Source: Agroathelia rolfsii
Lineage: Eukaryota > Basidiomycota > Agaricomycetes > Amylocorticiales > Amylocorticiaceae
Direction of reading: 5' to 3'
DNA: 64,000 nt
Assembly (NCBI GenBank): GCA_018343915.1
Contig: JABRWF010000008.1
Location: 2,294,001 to 2,358,000, forward strand
Numbering within the stretch: the stretch's first letter is position 1; each line of letters begins with the position of its first letter. Below, in pieces: positions 34,557 to 45,972 of the stretch. The position numbers and the translations under genes are program-made. A model generated the notes under the pieces. The model was not told where the DNA came from and did no database searches. It saw only the letters and a program-made list of their open reading frames with translations.

Positions 34557-37080
34557 CTACTGGGCCTTGGGCTTTGGAGGGCCAAAGAACGACGCGATAC
34601 CCTTCTGACCACCACCTCCCTTCGCTCCAACAGTAGCAGTCTTTTTACCCCCGGCCGCAGGCTTCTTTCCCATGGTCGTGGAATCCTTCTCCTTGGAGCC
34701 TGCAGATGTTGATTTTTTCACGATGCTGTTGCTGCTAGCTTCCGGTGGCTTTGTGCTGGAAGATCCTTTCGCTTTTGGATCGGACCCATCCTCTTGTTTT
34801 ACAGTTTCTTTGGAAGCAGTGTCATGGTTCGAGGGCTTCTTAGAAGATGTAGTGACACCTTTAGCTTTGCCTTTACCTTTCGTAGGTGCTGGTTCGGCTT
34901 CTGCTTCTTCTTTGTCAGTGCCAACACTTTCCCATGATGAATAATCTTCCACAACTACAAAATAAGAACGAAAAAAAGAGCCATTGATCTTTTTTTGTTG
35001 TTGTTCATTTCCAGAGTTGCAATCAATGAATAAATGTCAAGGCAAGAAAACGGAAAGGAAGGTAATTGTGTTGAGACTCACCAGTATACTTTCCGTCCAT
35101 CTAGGAACGACTCTTGACTATGCGCCGCTTAGGACGACCATTCTTTCCCAAGGGAGGCGCTACCTTTTTCTTGAGCGGCTATCTTTTGGCCTTCTTAGGC
35201 ACCACTGAGTTAAGGTCGGACGAGGAGTCACCATTCATATCCACGTCTGCATCCGAATCAACGTCTGAGCTGACGACCGCAGACTTTCTGGTCCGATGGA
35301 TACGATCAACAAGGTCTGCGAGAGAAAAAGCAGATGTGTTTAAAGAAGGGTGACTGAAGAAGGGCAATATTTTTGCCCTACTAACGCATCATCATCGATA
35401 TCTATCATAGATATGAGACTACGGGTAGTCTTTTCTCGTGCGGAATCTTCTTCTTCCGCTTCCTCCTTCTCTTTATCTTCTTCCGGAGTTGATGCCCTCC
35501 TCCCTCACTTATTGATTCGCTTGTGCACCACTGATGCTGCACTATCTGAATCTGAGTCCGATACGAGAGCACCCTTCTTCTTCGTCGGAGATGGATACAG
35601 GTCCGATTTGGCATTCGCGACAGGTTTAGCATGAGCCCCTCCGGCGTCATTGGGTGTCTTCTTTTCCTCGTCATCAGAATCATCGGAGAGGAGGGCCAAT
35701 ACCGTTCTGCGTTTTATGCCTCGCTATTCAGATTTTTCTGTTCTGGACATGGGGACCTCCTTCTGCGCTTTTTTCCCTGATGCCTTGTCTGCAGTTTTTG
35801 AGGTGCCGCGCTACGTGAATATTATTACTTAGCAATTAAAACAAAATGCGTTTAAGAGGGTGTTTACTTACAGGTGGCCCAATCTTTTCAGTCTTGTTTG
35901 GAGGTTGTTTGACTTCTTCCTCCTCCTCCTCCTCCTCCTCTTCCTTGATGGAGGATTTTCCTTGAGGTTTTGATTTGGCCTTGTCAGTCTTCATTTTTTC
36001 CTCTTGCTCTTTCTTCTCATGAGCCTCTTGTTCTTTCTTTTCACTTTGTTAAAGTCCAGCTTTCCGGTTTGTTTCTGCTTAGTGTCACCCAGCTTGGATG
36101 ATTTGGCGTCACCAGCAGTAATACTCTTTTGTTTTGCATCATCAGTAGTTTGCTTTGATGTAGATGAGGAACCGGTGGTGTTAAGCTGTTGCATAACAGA
36201 TGCAGAAGTATCCGCCTTGGATTTGACGTTCAGCTTCGAGGTAGATGCGACGGGCCCGGCACCGTTTTTGAGCTGTACATTATGCGCGAGTAGGTAATGA
36301 TACCAGATAGGAAAGGTAAGATCACTGACCTGTACATGAGACCCTGTTATCCTTCCAAATGTGGTGGTGCCTTCTACTCCTTTCTTGACGTCAGTATTAC
36401 AAACAGTGAGCGCGGATTCACAAAGATGATGTGCTTCCTGCCAAACCCAATATTATGAAATAGTCATGTTTGAAAACAAGGCAGATTACGTGCCCGTATG
36501 GGAGATGGGGACAAGGAGTAAACATGCACAGATATTAATCGGGATGCCCATCCTTCGATGCCTTGTGTATTGGAAGCCAGACTTCATCAATATCATAATA
36601 CGGGTCCGTTTGATGCAGACACAACATCAAGTCCAGACTCATCTACGAGCAGGATCGCTGTTTCCTTAGCGTCATATGTTCCCTCTACATCAGAGTACCC
36701 ATCATTGTCTCCTGCAGATTCTTCTATGGCTATGTCTGTAGACTGAGTTGCTGTAGCAGATGGAGGTAAGGACTCGGCAGAGACGAGATATGTGGCATGA
36801 GGGGACGCCGGCTGGTCATGATGTGCGAGAAAGTAGGCTAGTTCGTCGTTACTTCTGATTAGAGCCATGCGGACTAGATAGCACAAGTTTAATTGCTTCT
36901 TTGCCTTATTGACATGTATGTCAAACACGACTCAAAGCGCGATAGGTAACCTGGTAGTGGGAATGATGGTATTATGTGAACATCTCCTAGAACCGGCCAA
37001 GCGCAGGGTGAAATCACAATGTTATTTTGAACAGTTACTTGCTTGATGAGATAGTCTCGAATCTCTGGAGCCGACATCAT
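34557..37080 (-). pseudogene. DNA polymerase delta subunit 3 (Pol32/Cdc27-like), decayed
   Basis: Minus-strand multi-exon copy of the accessory subunit that tethers replicative polymerase delta to PCNA. N-terminus: MSAPEIRDYLIKQ (37080), intron, VTYRALSR, IHVNKAKKQL, then ASPHATYLVSAESLP (about 36800). Next is EGTTTFGRITGSHVQ (about 36340-36390), Lys/Glu-rich acidic linkers, KNGRPKRRIVKSRS, VVEDYSSWESVGTDKEE (about 34910), and the C-terminal PCNA-interaction box QKGIASFFGPPK (about 34570). At least four in-frame stops interrupt otherwise collinear reading: 35724-35726 (TAG), 35505-35507 (TGA), 35179-35181 (TAG) and 35101-35103 (TAG). Frameshifts lie near 36927 and 36045. The subunit matters for replication and repair, so a working copy presumably exists elsewhere. 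Confidence 0.82.
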
Positions 37081-37540
37081 GGATAGTGGAGACTCGGGTT
37101 GGCAGCCGCACAATGAGTCAATGACGAGACGCGACGCGACGCGGTGATTTATTGGCCTACGCCCAAAAAGGAGATTGACTAGTAGTGGATTGTTCGATGT
37201 TGCTTCTGATGTCTATGTTTGCTTCCGGCCTCTTCCAGCCCGTGGTTGAATTAGCACCAGCACCACCGGCGGTTATGGACGAGGGCGGTAAGAATGACAT
37301 GGCGGGAACGTCACCGCCTAAGTTGGATGCGGAAAGGATAGGTATGTTGTTATTGGGAGTGCTTATTCTGAAGAAATACAAGCACAAAAGATAATCCGAA
37401 GATCAAAACACACAGAAAACGAATTTTTACATAACGCAGAGACAACACCAAGATAGTGAGTGAGCAATGTGGTGGTGCAGGTAGAACACAGCTGAGCGAT
37501 GATGACTAACGCAGTGAAAAATACGAGGAACCGAGCTTGA

Positions 37541-37895
37541 TTGATTGAGCACCTTTGGTACTATCTTCAGTCTTGCACTGGGATCCACTTCGACCGTAGC
37601 ACCTTCCGAGAGGAGTTTCTTCTCTTTCTATTTCCGCTCAACTTCTTGCATCTCTGCTTTGCGGATGGCCTCCAATTTGGCCTTACGATTTCGCTCATGG
37701 ACCCTGGCGAGCCGATCCGCAGCATCGCTGCTGGCGCCGTTGCTGCTATTACTGGCTGTCTTTTACTGTTGCTGAGACTTATTCAGCGAGGCGAGCTTGA
37801 CGCCAATCTTGGTGACCTCAGACCAGTTCTGTCGATGTTCTGCTAGTGCGCGGGCTTGAATCAAACGTGAATGCTCAAGGGTAGTATTGGAAGAA
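37541..37895 (-). pseudogene. RTF1-like (Paf1 complex) C-terminal fragment, decayed
   Basis: One minus-strand frame reads EHSRLIQARALAEHRQNWSE, then VTKIGVKLASLNKSQQQ, a stop, AADRLARVHERNRKAKLEAI, RKAEMQEVERK, a stop, and LSEGATVEVDPSARLKIVPK. The order of a 'H-x-R-L-x-x-A-R-x-L-A' helix, the basic coiled coil with NxRNRKxxLEAxRKAE, and DPSARLK resembles the region after the Plus3 domain of fungal RTF1, a transcription-elongation factor. The Plus3 domain itself is not seen. Two in-frame stops (TAA after SQQQ near 37770, TAG after VERK near 37640) indicate a dead fragment. The family assignment is from memory of the pattern and is moderate. Confidence 0.45.
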
Positions 37896-38590
37896 GAGCC
37901 TGATTGGAGCTCGTTTCAGCTATATTTACATGTTCAAATTACTCATTCCATCCCTTGCCTTATCCCTTCCGATCACTAGCTGGTTATATGCTATCTGCGC
38001 TTTTTTTAGTTGATTTTCCTCATCAATTTGCATCTATTCTCCACTTGTCTCAAATGCTCTTGTCTCTCAAACGTTTCTGTGAATCAATTACGTTCAGGTC
38101 AAAATTACCCACCCAACTACTAATAGGACTCTAACAATTAGTAACTCTCTTGATGACTTTGAAATTTGAATGATCAGGAATACGGAGTCCTGGGCTACAA
38201 TGAATACTTGTCATTATCATCAGCATACGTTTATCATGGTTATAAGTCACGGTTCTGATGATTATTGTACAGTCTCGAGCTCGATATTCAGAGTGGGGCT
38301 GCCTCGGGCATTCAATTTCGTTAGTCCCACTTCATCCATTCTGAATCGGTGATATCTCCAACTTTGAAATCAGACAACCGAGAATTAAAGTGTTAACCTA
38401 TATGCAGCTGCTCTGTATACATATCATTTTTATCGCACTTTTCTCACAAGGTCTCCTCTATATTCCTTTTCTATTCTCCTACGCCTCGGTTGATTACACA
38501 CCACTACTGCTTAACCTTTTGAAAAAGTATCTCTCAGAATTGCGCATCTGATATTCCAGTTTCTAGAGCACAATGGGTGATATATATCCA
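37896..38590. other. Intergenic
   Basis: No gene recognised. It lies between the RTF1-like fragment and the 3' end of the carboxylesterase and probably includes that gene's 3' UTR. Confidence 0.45.
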
Positions 38591-41099
38591 TTATTGGCCA
38601 ATGTCTGGGTGTACGCTTTCCCAAAATCTAATGCGACGGGTATAAGACAAGGTGAACACGAATGCCTAGGAAACACTAAGGAAGATTTGTACTTACGCGC
38701 AGCGTTGTAGAAAAGCTGGATTAGTATTGATGATGGTAAGGTAATACTGTCCAGCCTGAGTGGTGTTGAACAACATCTCTGTGTGCCCCTGCGACCAAGA
38801 GTCCCATGATGGAGTAGGGTTTGCCTCATTGAACTTAACATTTGGATCCAGGTACATAATTGTTGATGCAAATGATTCTGCGAATGCCAGAGTGAAGACA
38901 GTGCTATTTACATCAACGAGAGTACCTTCTATTCCATCGATTGATCTGCGGACGGTATGACGGAGTGTTTCGTAGGATGGGAAATAGTATGGAAGGTCGG
39001 CCCCATGGTAGGCAGGTGGAACAGCAAATTCTCCCTGAGAAAAGTTGTCATATTGTAATAAGTTGCTATATGTTTAATATCTTACTTTGTGTCCTGATTG
39101 GCCAAAAGCTCCGAGGAGAGTGTAGGTTGGGCAGATGAAGATGGCTGATAATGAAAAATTAGACAACTTATGATAGTTGCAAGTAAAATTGAAATAAGCA
39201 CTTACATTCACCCATGACCAACGTGCATTGCTCAGCCACTGTTGTCCCAGGAATCGAGGAATAAATAGATGTTGCTTCCTTTATCTGCTGGGATGATAGC
39301 AGCGGGAAGAGTTCCGTAATATATGATGTGAGATTAGTGTTAGACTGGTTTACAAAGTTATAGCCCTCGTTTGCGTTTGTAACGGAAAGAATTGCTTCCT
39401 TGAAGTGATTTCAGCATAATCTTTGGTATTCATGTACATATAAGCAACGTACGGCGTTGTGGCGACCATCAAGAAGCGTAGCCGTTGGGCTTTCAACAAT
39501 AAACGATCCATCAATCACAGGAACAAATACAAACGTCCCATAGAATCCATTATCATTAATGTTTTTGTTGATTGTTTGCAAGGCTGTAACGCCAGTAGCT
39601 CTCAAACAAGAAAGGCTGTCTGAGGCTGAAGAGCAGCTAAATATATAGAACAGTGATAAGTAAATATTTACAACTAGCTCAAAGCTAGCACTCACTTTGC
39701 TTGGGTTACAACTTCGCTGTAGAGGCTCTATGCGATGAAAAAAGATGCCATTAGTCTGTGCGTAGAACCTGCACTCTTAATCTCAACTAACTTCAGGTAT
39801 AGAGGAATTATACCAGTATTGTGATGGAAGAAAAGTGGAACTTGTTATTGCTCCACGGAACAGCGGTGGGTTGGTCTTGCCACCGTTCGCAACTACGTGC
39901 TGTAACACTGATCCAGCACCTAAATTTGAAGAAATCAGGATCCAATTTCCTCGTCACATTCAGAATTTTTTTTAACCTGCAGATTCACCCCATATAGTCA
40001 CTTTTGTAGGGTCTCCACCGAATTTATGAATCTGCATTATATATTTAAATAGTTTCACAAGTGCAAATAATATCATTTGCTCACATTCTTTTGAACCCAT
40101 TCTAAGGCAAAAGTTTGGTCAACTAAATGAAATGAAAATTTAGAATGCTGAGAAACCGGTAGTGGCGAAAAACTTACGCAAACCAGCATTTAGTGCGCCG
40201 TCCTTCTTAACATTAGTTCCTGGAAGGAAGCCTACCATTTGTAAAGTACCGCGAGATCATGTTCTACCGAAATGCACATATGCTCACCAAACAAACCCAG
40301 CCTATACTGGATGACAACAGTGACAACACCATTCATTGCATCATTGACCAGGTCTGCTCCGTTACTAATCCCATAGTTGAGCTGAGGACCATTGATCAAA
40401 TTTATATGTAAATGTATCACATACTACCATGCTCCTTGACCCGCGATATAGCTAGATATTTAATAGCAATCAGCATAAAATCCTTGTCACAAAATCTGAA
40501 CTGACCCTCCACCATGAATCCAAACAACAGTAGGTAGACTCGTATTCAAGTCTGATCCGGGTGTCCACACGCTCATGAGTTGCGTCTTAGCTTGCTTTCA
40601 GAAAAAGCTATATCATGATTGCATTTACCTTAAGAAAAGACAGTCCTCAGAATTTTTGATATCGACAGAGCGCCGGAATGCTTTGCTCTGCACTGACAGA
40701 AATGGGTTTGTAGGTGCGGTCCCGGTCGGGGCTTGATAGCAATAATTTGGAGCTGACGTGGCCTGTTGTACACCTGCGGTGGTAACAGGGGACTGGGGGG
40801 CCTCGAATCTTAATGTACCTATGTGCTCATCAGCTCCAATCTTTCTAGATGGTAGCCCAGATTGACTTGCCTGTTGGTGGTGCGGCATAGCGCACTCCAA
40901 GGAAACTCGTTATATTTGCAGTGGCATTGAAATATCCTTGATATTGGGCATAACCAAGATCGACAAATGGTTGGGTGCTGGATATATTGGAAGCTACAAT
41001 GGTGTCAAGCAGACTCAGAAATGTAGCGATATAGGCAAATGCAAGCCCATGTAAGAGAGGCATGGCCCTTATACCGCAGCGAAGGTGGCCAGTGTTCAT
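38591..41099 (-). CDS. Secreted type-B carboxylesterase / lipase (CE1, about 12 exons)
   Basis: Apparently intact alpha/beta-hydrolase of the fungal type-B carboxylesterase/lipase family, which hydrolyses carboxylic esters and lipids outside the cell. ATG at 41099 (or 41063, a better signal-peptide start MPLLHGLAFAYIATFLSLL). In order: LGVRYAAPPTG, TLRFEAPQSP, NSEDCLFL (about 40620), LPTVVWIHGGG (oxyanion region), VTVVIQYRLGLFG, FALEWVQKN, VTIWGESAGAGSV (nucleophile Ser, about 39900-40000), TNANEG (acid Glu, about 39360), PPAYHGADLPYYF (His, about 39000), HTEMLFN, and C-terminus RCAFWESVHPDIGQ with TAA at 38591. The first intron (about 40810-40870) uses a GC donor (GGCAAGTC). The next paralog is 0.75 kb upstream in the same orientation. 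No exonic stop found. Confidence 0.88.
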
Positions 41100-41847
41100 T
41101 TTATTTATACTTTCTCATCTCATCGGTTGCATGATCGTCTCCCCAATCATATGTCCGCTTGCGGTCTTTTTATTCAATGCGTAATTGAACATCAGAAAAA
41201 CGGGGACAGATGCTTGTTCTCCATCTGCCTCTGAATCAGGTGGATGATCAGCAGACCAGCCGGATAGTATATTCTAGTATGTTCTTTAAAAAAAAACCTC
41301 AGCTGCCAGCGGCATTGACGAAGCAGCGCAATTTCCTTTGGTCCTTATTCACATGAATAATCTAATAATCTGTGTCTTGCTTTCATTACTACACGAAAAC
41401 ACTCTTCAAGTTGGTCGTAGATGTTTTACTCCAGATTGGCTTTAAAAACCCGGCTACCGGGCCGGCCATGCCAGGTATCATGCTAATGGCTTGAAAACTG
41501 CGAACAAGATCGCACTTTCATACAGTTAAGTCTTATTCACAAGTACAAAATTTTAATTGTGTAATATAATGGCTATCAGATTAGATGCAATCGAGGAGAG
41601 AAATAGCAGTTCATAGTATATGAATATACCATGCCAGACTCCGTACTTAAACTTACAATTGAAGTTACGATTGCTGTCATGCTTAGTCACTACTACTGAT
41701 TCACTATTCTTTATCCATGAATCATAATTATTTTCGTCGTATCTAATGAAAACTATGACTCACACTATTCAACACTGTTTGATTAATGTACTTCTGCATT
41801 CTCCCTTTTTCGACTACATCCATGTAGCTGTGTAATGATGAGAACGA
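41100..41847. other. Intergenic between tandem carboxylesterases
   Basis: Promoter region of CE1 and 3' flank of the CE2 pseudogene. A-rich run near 41290. No gene seen. Confidence 0.45.
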
Positions 41848-44249
41848 TCACTGTCCAATCCTCTCGTATAAGCCTTGCCAGAACCTTTGAAGAATATCTG
41901 GATTAGCATATCTATTTTTTTATGATACTTTGACTTACGAGCAACGTCCCAGCATAGCTGAGCTTGTATTGAATGTATAAATGTTGGGCGACCCAGAGGA
42001 AGTCTCGTTGAAGAGCATTTCTGTCTGATCAAGCGACCAAATTGGCGATAACGGAACAGGATTCGTCTTATTTAATTTATCATTCGGATTTAGATAGAGT
42101 ACCATGGAGACATATGACTGTGAAAAAGCCTCTGTAAAAGCGCCTTCTACAACTTTATTCTTACTGCCGGAAAATGAGCTCTTCGCAATAGTATATCTAT
42201 AAGAGCACTTACCTGCCGAAATAGTGGGCTACATCATCTCCGTGTGTCGCAGGTGGAACAGCAAATTCTCCCTTCATACACGAGTTTTTAGTACAAGGTG
42301 AGATATTCTCAACAATATCAAAAAAAAAAAAAAAAAAAAAAAAACACCTTATACGTCGCATCTCCAAATGCATGGAGCAGCAAATACGTCGGGCAGACAA
42401 AGACGGCTGGCATGTGAAGTTATTTTCAATGCATTTCAAGCATGTTAAGAAGTTACTAGAACTGCTAACATTCACCCATAACTAGATTGCATGTCTCCGC
42501 GACCGTGCTGTCTGGAATCGAAGAATAAAGCTCTACTGCCTTGCTAATCTCGTGCGACGATAGAAGTGGGAATAGGTTGGTGACATAGTCGATTTGATTG
42601 GTTGACAAAGTTATTCCCTTCATTTTCATTTGTTACCGACAAAAGTATCTCCTGATTGAGTTTGGCAAATGAAGTTGACGGGAGTGTTTAGAAACACTTA
42701 CTGCGTCGTGACGCCCATCTCGCAGAGTCGCAGTAGGGCTCTCTACAATGAATGTGCCATCGATAACAGGTACAAATCGATATGTGCCGTAGAATCCTGT
42801 GTCGGATACCTGCGAGTTGACCGTTTACATAGTTGCTGAGTCGAGGGGACGAAGGCAGGAGAGACTGTCCGATGTTGTAGTACAACTGATTGTTGGTTTT
42901 CTCTGAGTAAAAAATCCCCATACTATAAGTATAAGTGTACGTACTTGGCTTGGGTAATCACGTCATTGTATAATTCCTAATCAGTAATGATATGGCATAG
43001 AAAACAACTTTCAAAATAGAATGACAAACTTCTGGAATAGTATCGTTGAAGTGGAATTGGGAAGGGACAAAAGTTGAACTTGTTATTGCTGCTCGAAATA
43101 GCGGCGGCTTGGTATTGCCACCGTTTGCAACCACATGCTACAGTACGGATCCGGCGCCTGAGCTCCAATTGGAATTTTTTTAAAGAAAATTAAGCCACCC
43201 AATTATCAACGCACCAGCTGACTCTCCCCAGATAGTTACCCTGCTAGCATCGCCACCGAACTTTTGAATCTGCATTAGGCGTTCAGTATGTATGGTGCGT
43301 ACAGAAGACGCGGCTACTCTAGACTTGCATTTTTTTGGACCCATTCTAATGCAAATGTTTGATCCACTTGAGGGAGAGTCCCATTTTGATAAACGGAATT
43401 TCCGGGCAAGAAACCTTTCATCATAGATAGTAAGCCGTATAGCCAGCCGAGAATATAGAGCTTACCAAAGACTCCTAGACGATACTGAATAATAACAGAT
43501 ACTATATTTCCCAAAGAATCGGCGACTAGATCTGCCCCGTTACTGGGTCTTCGGTTAGGATTGACCGATAGATTGACGGTCTGATTACTGACTACCGCTT
43601 CGATTGCGCACCTCCTTGAATGTATATGTAGCAATCGTAGACTATTAAATATACGGACTGAAATTCTGTAAACGGGTTTCACTTACCCTCCATCATGAAT
43701 CCACACCACGACAGGAAGACTTGCATTAAGATCTCCTCCTGGGGTGAAAACGCTTCAAGATTAGTTAGTGTCTGAGATTACTTAGTGGTTAGAAAAAGAA
43801 ATAGATGAAAATTTCACTTCAGAAAGAGACAGTCCTCAGAATTAGTAACATTAACATCAGTGAAATCGTGTTTCTTTCTATCGGTGAAATATGGATTTAT
43901 GGTCGATGCCTCGTATACCCCTTTGGTTTGGTAGCAATAGTTCGGGTCTGTGCTAGCCTGCTGTATACCAGTCGTAGGAGACGGTGCTTGAGGGGCGGAA
44001 AATCTCAGCGTCCCTAAATACCAACCAGCCGATTATCAGGAAATCCATAACAGCGACAACACAAGCAGACCAACCGGTGGGAGGAGCAGCATACCGAATA
44101 CCCAAGAAGCTTGTTATATTTTACGTTGCGTTCCAAAAGCCCTGATATTGTGCATATCCCAAATCGACAATAGGTAAATTGTCGGCGGCAGCCACGTTCA
44201 AAGATACTGAGAGCAATATAACAGAGAGCTAGAGTCTGCTTTCCAGCAT
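41848..44249 (-). pseudogene. Type-B carboxylesterase paralog CE2, with premature stops
   Basis: Tandem paralog of CE1 with the same exon plan. Landmarks are LGIRYAAPPTG, TLRFSAPQAPSP, NSEDCLFLK (about 43830), FALEWVQK, VTIWGESAGAGSVL, NENEGNNFV (about 42620), PPATHGDDVAHYF (about 42230), and C-terminus FWQGLYERIGQ with TGA at 41848-41850. Catalytic Ser, Glu and His are all retained. Three in-frame stops interrupt it: TAG in the signal peptide (44229-44231), TAA in NAT-x-NITSFLG (44121-44123), and TAG in GAGSVL-x-HVVANGG (43138-43140; CE1 has Gln CAG there). All three could come from Gln codons by a C-to-T change. A ~24-nt A run (about 42320-42343) lies in an intron. Retained motifs suggest recent inactivation. 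Confidence 0.82.
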
Positions 44250-45360
44250 GAGCACAGATGAAGGAGACATATTCACCAAACTCGTTTCCTGGGCGCCCGC
44301 GGAACCGTTGGGAATGCAAGGATTATATACTCTATCGGCGGCAAGAAGCCAAACGTACATAGATGGATACATTCAGGTGATCACGCAGGGTTCAAATAAT
44401 CTGCTTCCAGTGAGTCAGCGGCAGTAGACATCTACTAGTACACTCCCACCACGACCATGTTGTTAGCAGACTCTGTGTGAATCAAATGCTTACGCTTGGA
44501 ACAGCTGAAATTACTGCCGGTACTTGTTAGCGCTCCTTGAAGTAACATTGCCGATTTTTGTCCTTAACAAAATATCATTCGTACCATCCAATACTGTAGT
44601 ATTTTGATTCGGATTGTGCTCTTCTAACACATGTATAGAGAAGAAGAGCATCCAAGTAAAAGCAAGGCGCGGGTAAAGCCTCAGCATTGTTTGTACTACT
44701 GGCACTGACCGCTGCATAACTGTGCCTACTATAATATACATGTACTAGTGCATGTGCAACTGGTCATGCGTAGTTCAGCCGGAATTACATTGAGTTATAT
44801 CTTGCTATATGTCACATGGACAAGAATGTCGGTGGCAGAATATTGGAGGGTTCGGCCCGGATCCGTTTGTGGATAAACGAGGGCCCTTGTCCGATCCTGA
44901 AAGGATAGTGATTGTCCAATGTTTAACGCTACAGTCATCCGATTTTGCTCGCAGAAAGGCGCAGTTCTATGTTTGTACCTCACCACACATGATGTAACCG
45001 ATGCACGTGATTGTCATATTAACGCATACAGCCACTAGCAATTGCCTAGAGTGGCTGCTTCGAAGCCTAGGCCAAACATTCTAGAGTTTATTATAAAACG
45101 ACTTGCACACGGCGGCGTTCAACTTTTCACAACTTTTCAGCCGTTCCAAAGGCAGGAGTAAAATGTGTTGATTACATTCCCGTCGATCAGGCGCAAACTA
45201 GTACCAGCAAACTACAGTATATCTCTACACACAAGTTGGAGTAAAAACCACGAAGTAGCTGGTACTGAAAATTGCGTGGGCAGGAATCTGATCCTATAGT
45301 GCGAGTTCAGTGTACAGAGGACTAAGCAGTGGACACCGCAACCCAAACTCGTACACCAGA

Positions 45361-45590
45361 TTAATTGCCACTAGTAGATGCTGAGTAAGGACCGCATGAT
45401 ACTGTGCTGCAATCCTCCTCGGTGCAGAACAATAGTATATTTTTGCGGTTTTGTAAGGTGCTCATCGAAGGAAGACTTTCACCTGCGGGCATACCAACAT
45501 TTCTAGGCAGTAGACTGATGCAAGGGCTAGAGTCGTTGACAGTGCAGCAAGGATGGCTAGACAATACAGAGGCGATAAGACGAGCTTCAT
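45361..45590 (-). CDS. Possible small secreted Cys-rich protein (weak)
   Basis: ATG at 45588-45590 opens a textbook signal peptide MKLVLSPLYCLAILAALSTT with an ALA-S-like cleavage region. The same frame closes within 25 residues. A 77-bp intron from GTATGC (near 45500) to CACCGAG would join it in phase to EDCSTVSCGPYSASTSGN and TAA at 45361-45363. The acceptor (CGAG) is weak, so this could be a frameshifted remnant. No family recognised. Confidence 0.3.
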
Positions 45591-45714
45591 GGCGTTGAAT
45601 ATAACGTACCTTGCTTTATATTTATGTATTTCGGTGTCAACACTCCCATAATACAGGAGTAAGAAACGCAATGCAAATTAATCCACAGCCCGGTTTTGAT
45701 CGTTTGAAAAGAGT

Positions 45715-45972
45715 CTAAATGTGTGAGGAATACCACACATGTTGGATTGCCGGTGTGAAGAACAGCACAAGTCCCAGATAGGCACCGAACAGCAGCAATC
45801 TGGGATATACGAGCGCGGTACTATCCTTGTCTATAGCGGTGGACAGGCAGGCCCCTTCTCGTAAAAAACGTTGGCGGGAACAGAGGAAACCGACATGAAT
45901 AAGAGAAACGGCGATAATAGGAAACAGGTCGATAAGAATATCATGATGTGTATAGGAGTAAGCACTATGCAT
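45715..45972 (-). CDS. Two-helix hydrophobic ORF, possible membrane-protein fragment (weak)
   Basis: An 85-residue ORF with helices around LIDLFPIIAVSLIHVGFL and PRLLLFGAYLGLVLFF, separated by a basic loop. The helix-loop-helix pattern loosely recalls TM5-TM6 of fungal Ste3-type pheromone receptors (arginine-rich loop, then a Y-x-R-L-x-x-x helix). The match is by impression only and no other exon was found. It could equally be a chance ORF. Confidence 0.2.
   Translation of the reverse strand: MHSAYSYTHHDILIDLFPIIAVSLIHVGFLCSRQRFLREGACLSTAIDKDSTALVYPRLLLFGAYLGLVLFFTPAIQHVWYSSHI

Noticed and set aside
42320..42343. A run as evidence of a retroposed (processed) gene
   Set aside because: It lies inside an intron of CE2, which retains its introns, so CE2 is a DNA duplicate and not a processed copy.
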